A DNA stretch of 64,000 nucleotides from JBBRVP01 sp038246785 (GCA_038246785.1 JBBRVP010000015.1:1-64000), one strand, 5' to 3'. Shown: positions 18,462 through 26,030, counted from the stretch's first letter. Numbers and translations: made by a program. The notes: generated from the letters alone by a model not told the origin.

Positions 18462-18527
18462 GGGACGGGGGACGGGGCGGACCGGGACGGGGGACGGGGC
18501 GGACCGGGACGGGGGACGGGGCGGACC
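18462..18527. repeat. Three 22-bp G-rich tandem repeats
   Basis: Three identical 22-base units (18462-18483, 18484-18505, 18506-18527), each with the G-runs GGG, GGGGG, GGGG and GG on the plus strand. The array can in principle fold into G-quadruplexes. It lies in the gap upstream of pheS and downstream of the tsnR-like gene. Confidence 0.9.
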
Positions 18528-18566
18528 GGGCGGAGGGCCAGGCGGGAGGAAGGCCTGGGGGTGACG

Positions 18567-19367
18567 TCAGCGCGGAGGGCGCCGCTGCTCCCGCGCGGAG
18601 GCGTAGAGGCACACGGCGGCGGCGGTGGCCAGGTTGAGGCTCTCGGCGCGGCCGCGCAACGGCACGCGGACGACGGCGTCGGCGAGCGCCCGCTCCGCGG
18701 CGGACATCCCCCAGGCCTCGTTGCCGAACACCCACGCGGTCGGCCCGGCCAGCAGCCCGGTGTCGGCGGCCTCGTCGAGGTCGAGCGCTCCCGAGGCGTC
18801 TGCCGCGAGCACGGTGAGTCCGCCTGCCCGCAGCCGTTCGAGGACACCGGGCAGCTCCGCGCCGATGACGAGCGGGAGGTGGAACAGCGAGCCGGCGCTC
18901 GCCCGCACCGCCTTGCCGTTGTACGGGTCGACGCTGCCGGCAGTGAGCACGACGGCGTCCGCGCCGGCGGCGTCGGCGCAGCGTACGACGGCGCCGGCGT
19001 TGCCCGGGTCACGGACTGCGGACAGCACCGCGAGCAGGCGCGGACCTTGGGCGAGAACGGCGCTCAGATCGCTCGTGCGTCGGAGGCAGACGGCCACGAC
19101 CCCCTGCGGAGTGACGGTCTCGGCGAGTACGGCGACGGCGTCCTCGGCACAGGCCCGGACGGGCACCTCGGCCGCAGCCGCTGCGTCGAGCAGGTCGCCG
19201 TGACGAGCACGGGCGGCGTCGGTGACGAACACCTCGACGGCCACGCCGGCGCCCAGCGCCTCCCGGACCGCCTGTGGGCCCTCGACGAGGAAGCGGCCGG
19301 CCCGCTCACGGCCGGCCCGACGCAGCAGCAGCCGCGCCTGCCGTACCCGCTCGGAGCGAGCGGACAG
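18567..19367 (-). CDS. TrmH/SpoU-family RNA 2'-O-methyltransferase (TsnR-like)
   Basis: AdoMet-dependent ribose methyltransferase with a SPOUT trefoil-knot fold, probably acting on 23S rRNA. Motifs: DPGNAGAVVRCADAAG, VFGNEAWGMS and ESLNLATAAAVCLYA. Its position between rplT and pheS matches M. tuberculosis Rv1644 (tsnR). The family N-terminus (LSARSERVRQARLLLRRAG...RFLVEGPQAVREAL) is present, but no ATG, GTG or TTG begins it: the codon at 19367 is CTG, giving 266 residues. The first canonical start, GTG at 19244, would delete the conserved substrate-binding domain. The start is therefore uncertain. Confidence 0.85.
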   Translation of the reverse strand: MSARSERVRQARLLLRRAGRERAGRFLVEGPQAVREALGAGVAVEVFVTDAARARHGDLLDAAAAAEVPVRACAEDAVAVLAETVTPQGVVAVCLRRTSDLSAVLAQGPRLLAVLSAVRDPGNAGAVVRCADAAGADAVVLTAGSVDPYNGKAVRASAGSLFHLPLVIGAELPGVLERLRAGGLTVLAADASGALDLDEAADTGLLAGPTAWVFGNEAWGMSAAERALADAVVRVPLRGRAESLNLATAAAVCLYASAREQRRPPR

Positions 19368-19401
19368 GCGCGGCCCCGACGAGGGGAAGGGCTGCCCGGC
19401 C

Positions 19402-19782
19402 TCAGGCAGCGGGGGCGTTGCGGTCCTCCGGCAGGGACGCGCGCGCGGTCTCGACGAGCGTGGCGAACGCCGCTGCGTCGTGGACGGCCAGCTCGGCGAG
19501 GATCTTGCGGTCGACCTCGACGCCCGCCGCCTTCAGGCCCTGCACGAAGCGGTTGTAGGTCAGCCCGTGGGCGCGGGCGCCCGCGTTGATCCGAGTGATC
19601 CACAGCCGGCGGAAGTCGCCCTTGCGCTTCTTGCGGTCGCGGTAGGCGTAGACCAGGGAGTGACTGACCTGCTCCTTGGCCTTCCGGTAGAGCCGCGAGC
19701 GCTGGCCGCGGTAGCCGCTGGCCTGATCGAGGACGACTCGACGCTTCTTGTGGGCGTTGACCGCCCGCTTCACGCGTGCCAC
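19402..19782 (-). CDS. rplT: 50S ribosomal protein L20
   Basis: Large-subunit assembly protein, 126 residues, beginning MARVKRAVNAHKKRR and containing YRGQRSRLYRKAKEQV and DFRRLWITRINAGAR, all typical of L20. It follows rpmI and infC in the standard order infC-rpmI-rplT. In other bacteria L20 represses this operon through its leader; whether it does so here is unknown. Confidence 0.98.
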   Translation of the reverse strand: MARVKRAVNAHKKRRVVLDQASGYRGQRSRLYRKAKEQVSHSLVYAYRDRKKRKGDFRRLWITRINAGARAHGLTYNRFVQGLKAAGVEVDRKILAELAVHDAAAFATLVETARASLPEDRNAPAA

Positions 19783-19864
19783 GTGCGTACTCCTTGCGTC
19801 GTCGGACCACTCGGCCCGGTTCTGTTCGGGAAGCCCCGACCGGCCCCACCGGCAGGGTCTGCGC

Positions 19865-20059
19865 TCAGATGCCGAGCAGCCGCCTGACCCGCTTGACGTC
19901 GGCCTTGGAGGTCACGACGACACCGGAAAGACGGCGCGTACGGGTCGTGGGCTTGCTCTCGAAGTTGTGCCGGCGGTTGGCCTGCTCGCGCATCACCTTG
20001 CCGGTGCCCGTGACCTTGAAGCGCTTCTTGGTCCCGCTGTGCGGCTTCATCTTCGGCAT
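19865..20059 (-). CDS. rpmI: 50S ribosomal protein L35
   Basis: Small basic ribosomal protein of 64 residues with the L35 signature MPKMKPHSGTKKRFKVTGTGK. It lies 24 bases after infC and 82 bases before rplT. Confidence 0.98.
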   Translation of the reverse strand: MPKMKPHSGTKKRFKVTGTGKVMREQANRRHNFESKPTTRTRRLSGVVVTSKADVKRVRRLLGI

Positions 20060-20083
20060 CTCGACGGTTCTCCTCTCGAGGGG

Positions 20084-20830
20084 TCAGGCGCCCGCGGCCG
20101 CGGCGTCCTGCGTGTTCTGCGCGCTGTCCCGCTCTGCGCTCGTCTGTGCGGACTCCGTGTCGACCTCGTCGCCTTGGCGGCGCGGCGCCCGGCCGGTGCG
20201 CTTCTCGTCGGCGGCAGCCCGGCCGGCGGCCCGCTCCTGGCGCTCGGACTGCTGGTCGCTGCGTCGCTCCGCCGCCCGGCGGGCCTTCACGGCCTCCAGG
20301 TCGGCTTTCGCCTCGGCCTTCTTGCGGTGCGGTCCGAACACCATGGTCATGTTGCGGCCGTCCTGCTTGGGCGCGGACTCGACGAAACCGATCTCGGTGA
20401 CGTCCTGGGCCAGCCGCTGGAGGAGCCGGAAGCCGAGCTCGGGCCGCGACTGCTCGCGACCGCGAAACATGATCGTGACCTTCACCTTGTCGCCGGCCCG
20501 CAGGAAGCGCTCGACGTTGCGCTTCTTGGTCTCGTAGTCGTGCGGGTCGATCTTTGGCCGGAGCTTCTGCTCCTTGATGACGACGTTGGTCTGGTTGCGG
20601 CGCGACTCGCGCGCCTTCATCGCCGACTCGTACTTGAACTTGCCGAAGTCCATGAGCTTGGCCACGGGCGGGCGGGCCTCGGCGGCCACCTCGACGAGGT
20701 CGAGGTCGGCCTCCTGGGCCAGCCGGAGCGCGTCCTCGATGCGGACGATGCCGACCTGCTCGCCGCCGGGGCCGACGAGGCGGACCTCCGGGACGCGGAT
20801 CCGGTCGTTGATGCGGGGCTCGACGCTGAT
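20084..20830 (-). CDS. infC: Translation initiation factor IF-3 (probable AUC start)
   Basis: IF-3 keeps 30S subunits free and rejects non-canonical start codons. The product has the N-domain PRINDRIRVPEVRLVG, the linker with KARESRRNQ, the C-domain with TIMFRGREQSRPELG, and a charged C-terminal tail of about 60 residues as in other actinobacteria. A GGAGGA sits just before an ATC codon at 20830, where family homology begins (ISVEPRINDR), giving 248 residues. The only upstream canonical start, GTG at 20848, would put that ribosome-binding site inside the gene. IF-3 genes elsewhere use AUU or AUC for self-control. Confidence 0.93.
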   Translation of the reverse strand: MSVEPRINDRIRVPEVRLVGPGGEQVGIVRIEDALRLAQEADLDLVEVAAEARPPVAKLMDFGKFKYESAMKARESRRNQTNVVIKEQKLRPKIDPHDYETKKRNVERFLRAGDKVKVTIMFRGREQSRPELGFRLLQRLAQDVTEIGFVESAPKQDGRNMTMVFGPHRKKAEAKADLEAVKARRAAERRSDQQSERQERAAGRAAADEKRTGRAPRRQGDEVDTESAQTSAERDSAQNTQDAAAAGA

Positions 20831-21097
20831 GTGTCCTCCACGGTGCACTCGACGGGGCGACCCCGGACACGGAAACGGCCTCCGCGCCGGACGCACGGAG
20901 GCCTCGCGCACACCGGTAGGCCCGTCCGTGAGGACGGTCCCAGGCCGCGCCCCGAGGGGCCGGCCGACCGGGACCCGACGACGAGACGCACCAGGATGCG
21001 CCGACGTGCGGGTGGGAGAGGTCTCCGCTTGCCACCGGCACCACCGCGTCCGGAGAAGCCGGGCGCGGCTGACGCCGATCGGTCGTGGGCGAGGATA
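20831..21097 (-). promoter_or_regulatory. Structured leader and extended -10 promoter of infC-rpmI-rplT
   Basis: An extended -10 box (TGGTATCCT; hexamer at 21092-21097, minus strand) lies about 255 bases before the infC start, leaving a long untranslated leader. It can form a hairpin of 8 bp (arms 20896-20903 and 20877-20884), followed on the RNA by GUUUCC, and one of 6 bp with a four-base loop (20922-20937). This is consistent with attenuation or ribosomal-protein feedback. I cannot match it to a named RNA family. Confidence 0.55.
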
Positions 21098-21103
21098 CCA
21101 GCC

Positions 21104-21484
21104 GTGGACAGCCCCGAGGATGCCCCGCAGAGCGCCGACGCCGCCGACGCCGCCGACGCCACCCGCGCCACCCGTGACATCGCCGACGTCCCGGCGGTCG
21201 AGGTGGTCTCGACGGCGGCGCTGCACCTCATGAGCGCGGCGGCGGTGCAGCTCGGCCTGGCCGAGGACCTGCCCGACCACCGCGACCTGGCCGAGGCCCG
21301 TGTGCTGATCGAGGCGCTGGCCGGGCTGGTGACCGCCGGGGCACCAGCCCTGGGAGGCAGCCATGCCGCTCCGCTGCGCGACGGCCTGCGGACGCTGCAG
21401 CTGGCGTTCCGCGAGGCGTCGGTCGTCCCCGACGCACCGGGCGAGGGGCCCGGCGAGCGCTGGACCGGCCAGGTTCGCCGCTGA
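21104..21484 (+). CDS. DUF1844 family protein
   Basis: A 126-residue protein of unknown function. The DUF1844 core (STAALHLMSAAAVQLGL, then DLAEARVLIEALAGLV) is clear and follows an acidic, Ala-Asp-rich N-terminal segment of about 30 residues. It is divergent from infC, a conserved arrangement in actinobacteria. The GTG at 21104 is the first in-frame start beyond the infC promoter. Confidence 0.88.
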   Translation: MDSPEDAPQSADAADAADATRATRDIADVPAVEVVSTAALHLMSAAAVQLGLAEDLPDHRDLAEARVLIEALAGLVTAGAPALGGSHAAPLRDGLRTLQLAFREASVVPDAPGEGPGERWTGQVRR

Positions 21485-21511
21485 GGCTGCCGGGCCGGCG
21501 GGGCGCGTCGC

Positions 21512-22027
21512 TCAGCCGTGGACCGCCAGAACGTCCAGCTCCGGACGCTCGACCGCGAAGCGGACCGGTCCGGCGAGGTCGACGACGAGAGCCTCAGCAC
21601 CGTCCGCGAGCGCCGCTTGGGCCGCCTGGGCACCCGTCACGGGCACCGGGCGGGCCGCCGGGTCCCAGCGGGTCATGCTGTCCGCGCCGGTGAAGGCCAG
21701 CAGGCCGCGCCGGCCGTCCCCGCTCGTGGTCGACACCGCCGCCAGGTGCGACTCCTTCTCCCTCCGCGATATCCCGCCGGTGTCCGACGTCGGCACCGCG
21801 TCGTCGAGCACCGCGTCGTCGAGCACCGCGTCGTCGAGCACCGCGTCGTCGAGCACCGCGACCACCGGCACGAGGACGCGCGCGCCAGCCAGCCGCGCGA
21901 GCAGGTCCGCCGCGGGCACGCGGCCACCGGCGTACGCCTCGACGGCGGCGGCCAGCTCCGGGTCTGACGCGCCGGTGTCGTCGGGGAACGCCGGCTGCGG
22001 GATCGTCCGACCGACCTCCTGCCTCAT
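21512..22027 (-). CDS. SseB family protein with internal LDDAV repeats
   Basis: A 171-residue protein with the SseB N-terminal-like fold: PELAAAVEAY, LLARLAGARVLVPVVAV, GLLAFTGADSMTRWDP and ALVVDLAGP. Function unknown. Residues around 58-77 are four copies of the five-residue unit LDDAV, encoded by a 15-bp tandem repeat and lengthening a loop that is short in other members. TAGCCT (22034-22039, minus strand) lies six bases before the ATG, so the transcript is probably leaderless. Divergent from the kinase-like gene at 22066. Confidence 0.82.
   Translation of the reverse strand: MRQEVGRTIPQPAFPDDTGASDPELAAAVEAYAGGRVPAADLLARLAGARVLVPVVAVLDDAVLDDAVLDDAVLDDAVPTSDTGGISRREKESHLAAVSTTSGDGRRGLLAFTGADSMTRWDPAARPVPVTGAQAAQAALADGAEALVVDLAGPVRFAVERPELDVLAVHG
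21798..21857. repeat. Four 15-bp tandem repeats inside the SseB-like gene
   Basis: GCGTCGTCGAGCACC is repeated four times without mismatch (21798-21857). The unit is a multiple of three, so copy-number change adds or removes LDDAV units without breaking the frame. Confidence 0.95.
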
Positions 22028-22065
22028 GCAGCCAGGCTACGGACGCTGCTCGGTACCGTCGCGTC

Positions 22066-22695
22066 GTGTCCGCCCCGACCGGCGAGCCGCCCGTGATGGC
22101 GCTGGCCGACCTCGCCGCCCGGGCGGCCGCGGCGCCGCCGAGCCTCGGCCACACGCGCCTGGTCTGCGTCGACGGGCCGTCCGGCTCGGGCAAGACGGTG
22201 CTGGCCGAGCGGCTCGCCGCCGGTCTCGGCGGCTGCCCTGTGGTGCACATGGACGACCTCTACCCCGGCTGGGACGGGCTCGCCGCGGCGGTGCCGCTGC
22301 TGGTGGCGCAGATCATGGAGCCGCTGGCCGCCGGGCGAGCCGCGACGTACCGGCGCTACGACTGGGACGCCGGTGGGTACGCCGAGGAGCACACCGTGCC
22401 CGCCGCGGACGCGCTCGTCGTCGAGGGCGTCGGCTGCGGCGCCCGGAACCCCGCGGCGTACGCCTGCCTGCTCGTCTGGGTGGAGGCGCCGCACGCCGTG
22501 CGCCTCGCCCGCGGCCTCGCTCGCGACGGCGAGGCCTACCGCCCGCACTGGCAGCGCTGGGCGGTGCAGGAGGAGGCGCTGTTCGCGGACGAGCGGACGC
22601 GGGAACGGGCCGACGTACGGGTCGATGGGGCTCCCGTCGCACCGCACGACCCGGCGAGCCAGGTTGTGCTGCTGCCGGAGCGACCCGAGGCGTGA
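22066..22695 (+). CDS. Uridine kinase-like P-loop protein
   Basis: A 209-residue P-loop kinase of the uridine kinase/phosphoribulokinase group. Walker A is GPSGSGKT (about residues 38-45), followed by VVHMDDLYPGWDGL, which resembles the uridine-kinase substrate region, and ALVVEGVGCG in place of Walker B. The substrate cannot be assigned. The GTG at 22066 has TACCGT six bases upstream (22054-22059), suggesting leaderless transcription divergent from the SseB-like gene. Confidence 0.8.
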   Translation: MSAPTGEPPVMALADLAARAAAAPPSLGHTRLVCVDGPSGSGKTVLAERLAAGLGGCPVVHMDDLYPGWDGLAAAVPLLVAQIMEPLAAGRAATYRRYDWDAGGYAEEHTVPAADALVVEGVGCGARNPAAYACLLVWVEAPHAVRLARGLARDGEAYRPHWQRWAVQEEALFADERTRERADVRVDGAPVAPHDPASQVVLLPERPEA

Positions 22696-22771
22696 GCGGG
22701 GCCATGACTGACCCGCCCGAGCGTCCGGCGTTTTGGAGCGGCGGGTGCGATGCCCGCGCTCAAGATCGAGT

Positions 22772-22819
22772 GTGAAGTCCGGTACGGCACGCGGTTCGGC
22801 GTGTCGTACCGGACTTCAC
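22772..22819. repeat. 48-base near-perfect hairpin element
   Basis: Arms of 21 bases (22772-22792 and 22799-22819, beginning GTGAAGTCCGGTACG) pair at 20 positions plus one G-T, around the loop GGTTCG. No T-run follows, so it is not a classic terminator, although it lies 76 bases after the kinase-like gene. A REP-like or miniature element is possible. Confidence 0.9.
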
Positions 22820-22921
22820 GGTCGACTTGGCCGTCACGGTCTGCCACCAGCGACCCCCTGCGCCTCGCTGAGTGCGCGGTGCTGGACCACCGAGGGTGGG
22901 GACGATGGACAAAGCCAGCTC

Positions 22922-23246
22922 ATGAGCGAGGACGACGCGTCCGTGGTGCTCATCGTCAGCGACGTACCACCGCACGGCGACCCGGTCGCCCCTCGCCGGG
23001 ACCGGGCGGCCTTACGCCGTTCGAGTCTCCGTGGGCTCTTGGAGCCCGGCTCTTGGAGCCCGGCTCTTCGACTGGGTGGTAGCGCTGGGTTCGTTCGTGG
23101 TGTACCTGGTGGTCCAGAGCTGCCTGATGTACGCCGTCATCCGCGCCGTCTGGACGGCGCTCACCTCCTGGTCGGCGCCGAGGGATGGCCGCAGCCGGGC
23201 GCTCATCCCCGCGAGCAGCGATCTTGATGCAGCGTCGACATCATGA
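22922..23246 (+). other. Possible small membrane protein split by a 14-bp repeat
   Basis: This lies in the 731-base stretch 22696-23426, which has no confident gene. A frame starting ATG 22922 (MSEDDASVVLIVSDV) runs into a 14-bp repeat array at 23034-23068. A second frame, open from 23031 to 23246, continues from the repeat into a plausible transmembrane helix (FDWVVALGSFVVYLVV, then CLMYAVIRAVW). With one more 14-bp copy the two frames would join. As written, the protein is broken. No homology is recognised, so this is a tentative reading. Confidence 0.3.
23034..23068. repeat. 14-bp tandem repeat, two and a half copies
   Basis: GGCTCTTGGAGCCC at 23034-23047 and 23048-23061, then a partial copy to 23068. 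Each unit contains the small palindrome GGCTC-TTG-GAGCC. The unit length is not a multiple of three. Confidence 0.9.
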
Positions 23247-23331
23247 GCGCGGGGATGTCTCAAGATCGCAGCGGGCTCGGCGATCTAGAGACGTTGCCGA
23301 CATCATGAGCTCGCAACCGTCTCAAGATCGC
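23218..23331. repeat. Two related 52-base palindromic repeats
   Basis: Copies at 23218-23269 and 23280-23331. The first has arms GCGATCTTGA / TCAAGATCGC. The second has 13-base arms (GCGATCTAGAGAC / GTCTCAAGATCGC) pairing at 12 positions. Both share the centre CGACATCATGAGC. They look like a dispersed intergenic repeat family (REP-like). Confidence 0.85.
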
Positions 23332-23426
23332 GGCTGAGGCCCGCCTGATTGACCGGCCGCGCTGCGCGGCAGAGCCTCAAGCGCATGGTCCTCACGCCCA
23401 CCCGAGCCCGCAGCGAACCCGTGGCC

Positions 23427-23660
23427 CTAGGCGCATTTGTGGCGGCGACGACGCTGGCGAGCGGCAACGCCGTCGCGATCCGGACGAGCGACCGGGGGCT
23501 CGAACGGCTGTGGCGCGCTGCGCTTCATCGGCCACTCCAGGCCACCGTCGGCTCTGACGCCAAGCAAGTCGGACGGCCGGCTCCTGAAGGCCTCGCCGAC
23601 CACGATCAACCGGTAGCGGATTGGGTCGTACGCGCACCCCGCCACCTGGCGAACGCTCAT
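23427..23660 (-). CDS. Hypothetical protein
   Basis: A 77-residue frame starting MSVRQVAGCAYDPIRYR, with a basic Arg-rich tail (RQRRRRHKC). It lies 29 bases downstream of the TMEM175-like gene on the same strand. No family is recognised, the ribosome-binding site is weak, and base composition is lower in GC than its neighbours. It may be a real small gene or a remnant. Confidence 0.35.
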   Translation of the reverse strand: MSVRQVAGCAYDPIRYRLIVVGEAFRSRPSDLLGVRADGGLEWPMKRSAPQPFEPPVARPDRDGVAARQRRRRHKCA

Positions 23661-23689
23661 CACCTGATCGCCGGCCGAGTGACTGCGGA

Positions 23690-24268
<579 letters not shown>

Positions 24269-24421
24269 GGCGGATGCTAACGGCGGGCGCAGCAGCGGTC
24301 ACTCTTTGCCTCGGCGGATCACCTCGTATCTGGCCTCGCGCAGCCGCCCCCGGCCGGCAGCCGCGGCCGCCTGCCACGACCCGGCCAGCCAGGTCGAGCA
24401 GCGGCCTTCCCGACGGGCGAC

Positions 24422-25339
24422 TCACAGCTGCGCGCGCAGCAGTGCGGCGATCCGCTCGGTCTCCGCGAGCTCGAGCCGCGGAACCCGCCCCCAGTCGGTC
24501 CCGCCGGCGGGCAACGTCGCCGCCACGTGGACATGGACGTGCGGCACCGACTGGTGGGACGCCACGCCGTTGTTCTGCCAGACGGCGACCCCCTCGGCGG
24601 CGTACGCGGAGGTCAACGCACGGACCATGCGCTGAGTCGACAGGCCGACCGCGGCCACTTCGGCAGGCTCGAGGTCGAGCAGGGTGGGCCGGTGCGCCAC
24701 CGGGACCACGAGGACGTGGCCCCGGCCGCGCTGCTCGCGGGTGACCAGCACGGCGACGACGTCGTCGCGCTCGACGACGCTGAAGGGACGCCTGCCGTCG
24801 AGGTAGTCGCAGAAGGAGCATGCACGGTCGGGGATCCGCAGCGTCGATCCGGCGTGCGCCACGGCGTCCCGCGCCGCGGGGACGGCGGTTCCGGCGCCGA
24901 GGGCGCGCCGTACGCGCTCCCGGTGATGTGGCGGCAGTTCGGGCAGCGCGTCGACGGCGAACCAGCCGACGTCCAGCGACTCGTCGCCGTCGGGTGCGGC
25001 CTCGCCGCCGACCGGGCGGCAGCGGTAGACCGTGACGACGTACTGCGCGCGGTCACCGTTGGTGTGCCGCACCGGCGGCCCCGTGTCGGCGGCCACCAGC
25101 GCCTCGACGACGACGTGGACACCGGTCTCCTCGGCCACCTCGCGGACGGCCGCCTCGGCGGGCTGCTCGCCCGGCTCGACGATGCCGCCCGGCACGGCCC
25201 AGGCTCCGGTGTCGGCGCGCCGCTGCAGCAGCACCCGTCCGGCGTCGTCGACCACGACCGCGCCGGCCGCCGGTAGCAGCAGCAGCGGCTCGGGGCCGAG
25301 CCGTTCGCGCAGACGCCGGACGTGCTCGGGCGCGGCCAT
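24422..25339 (-). CDS. Nudix hydrolase-HIT domain fusion protein
   Basis: A 305-residue two-domain nucleotide hydrolase. Residues about 20-150 are a Nudix domain with a complete Nudix box, GGIVEPGEQPAEAAVREVAE continuing ETGV (51-74). Residues about 185-305 are a HIT domain with CSFCDYL before it and the catalytic His triad HVHVHV at 267-272. Both active sites look intact, so it may act in sequence on a dinucleotide polyphosphate or nucleotidyl conjugate; the substrate is unknown. The ATG at 25339 is used; one three codons upstream (25348) is equally possible. Confidence 0.85.
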   Translation of the reverse strand: MAAPEHVRRLRERLGPEPLLLLPAAGAVVVDDAGRVLLQRRADTGAWAVPGGIVEPGEQPAEAAVREVAEETGVHVVVEALVAADTGPPVRHTNGDRAQYVVTVYRCRPVGGEAAPDGDESLDVGWFAVDALPELPPHHRERVRRALGAGTAVPAARDAVAHAGSTLRIPDRACSFCDYLDGRRPFSVVERDDVVAVLVTREQRGRGHVLVVPVAHRPTLLDLEPAEVAAVGLSTQRMVRALTSAYAAEGVAVWQNNGVASHQSVPHVHVHVAATLPAGGTDWGRVPRLELAETERIAALLRAQL

Positions 25340-25447
25340 GCCCGCCATCCTGCCGGTGACGCACCGGGCGTCGCGACGTCCTGTCGCATCCGGGAGGGGA
25401 GCCGTCGCGGGGCAGTTCGCGGAGCACAAAGATCAGGAGATCACCGA

Positions 25448-25756
25448 TCAGCAGCCGGTGGCTGCCTGCAGCACGCGGCACGCCTCGGCCATGCGCGCGG
25501 GCGACAGCGCGGTGACCTGCCGCCGGAAGCTCGCCCGCGGAACGGTGTGCAGGTTGTCGAAATTCACGACGCAGTCGGTCGGGACACCGTCGGCTCCCTG
25601 GGTCAGGTCGAGCTCGGACACGAGCGCGCGACGTGTTCTCGTCAGTGCGGCCACCACGACCGACCCGATCCGAGCCGCGACCGGGTCCCGAGTGAGGACG
25701 AGAACCGGTCGGTCGCCACCAGGGGTCGCCGCGAACCAGATCTCACCGCGCTGCAT
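25448..25756 (-). CDS. MazF/PemK-type endoribonuclease toxin
   Basis: A 102-residue MazF-like protein: MQRGEIWFAATPGGDRPVLVLTRD is continuous with the family N-terminus (fragment MQRGEIWF...RPVLVLTRD), with CVVNFDNLHTV later. MazF toxins cleave mRNA or tRNA at short sequences. The ATG at 25756 lies inside the antitoxin gene, a 14-base overlap that implies coupled translation. Confidence 0.88.
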   Translation of the reverse strand: MQRGEIWFAATPGGDRPVLVLTRDPVAARIGSVVVAALTRTRRALVSELDLTQGADGVPTDCVVNFDNLHTVPRASFRRQVTALSPARMAEACRVLQAATGC

Positions 25757-25994
25757 CGGCCCAGTCCGACCAGTCCTCGGCCGGCCCCCACTCGGCGATC
25801 TCGACCAGGGCACGCTCGCCCTCGTCGAGGGGCTGCGCCTGCCACCTCTCGACGTCGAGCTCGCCCGCCAGGCGGACCAGGTGCCGGCGGAGCGCATCGC
25901 GCAGGAGCTCGGAGCGATCCACACCGAGCCGGTCCGCCCAACGCTGCGCGTCCGACGCATCCGCATCGTTGACCCGGAAGCTGAGCATCGTCAT
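25743..25994 (-). CDS. Ribbon-helix-helix antitoxin (MazE-like)
   Basis: An 83-residue antitoxin upstream of the MazF-type toxin gene. The N-terminal half (LSFRVNDADASDAQRWADRL, then RSELLRDALRRHLV) has RHH character, and the acidic Trp-rich C-terminus (WGPAEDWSDWADAAR) is a likely toxin-binding tail. The start ATG lies within an inverted-repeat operator. TAGGCT (26001-26006, minus strand) is six bases upstream, so the transcript is probably leaderless. Confidence 0.85.
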   Translation of the reverse strand: MTMLSFRVNDADASDAQRWADRLGVDRSELLRDALRRHLVRLAGELDVERWQAQPLDEGERALVEIAEWGPAEDWSDWADAAR

Positions 25995-26018
25995 ACGACA
26001 AGCCTATCCCCGTATGAC
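25990..26018 (-). promoter_or_regulatory. Palindromic operator and -10 of the MazF-type module
   Basis: GTCATACG (25990-25997) and CGTATGAC (26011-26018) form a perfect 8-bp inverted repeat with a 13-base spacer. The spacer contains the -10-like TAGGCT, and one arm contains the antitoxin start codon. The layout fits autorepression by the RHH antitoxin. Confidence 0.7.
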
Positions 26019-26030
26019 GAACAATCAGTG

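Noticed and set aside
21798..21857. CRISPR-like array
   Set aside because: The repeats are 15 bp, contiguous, without spacers and in frame within a protein.
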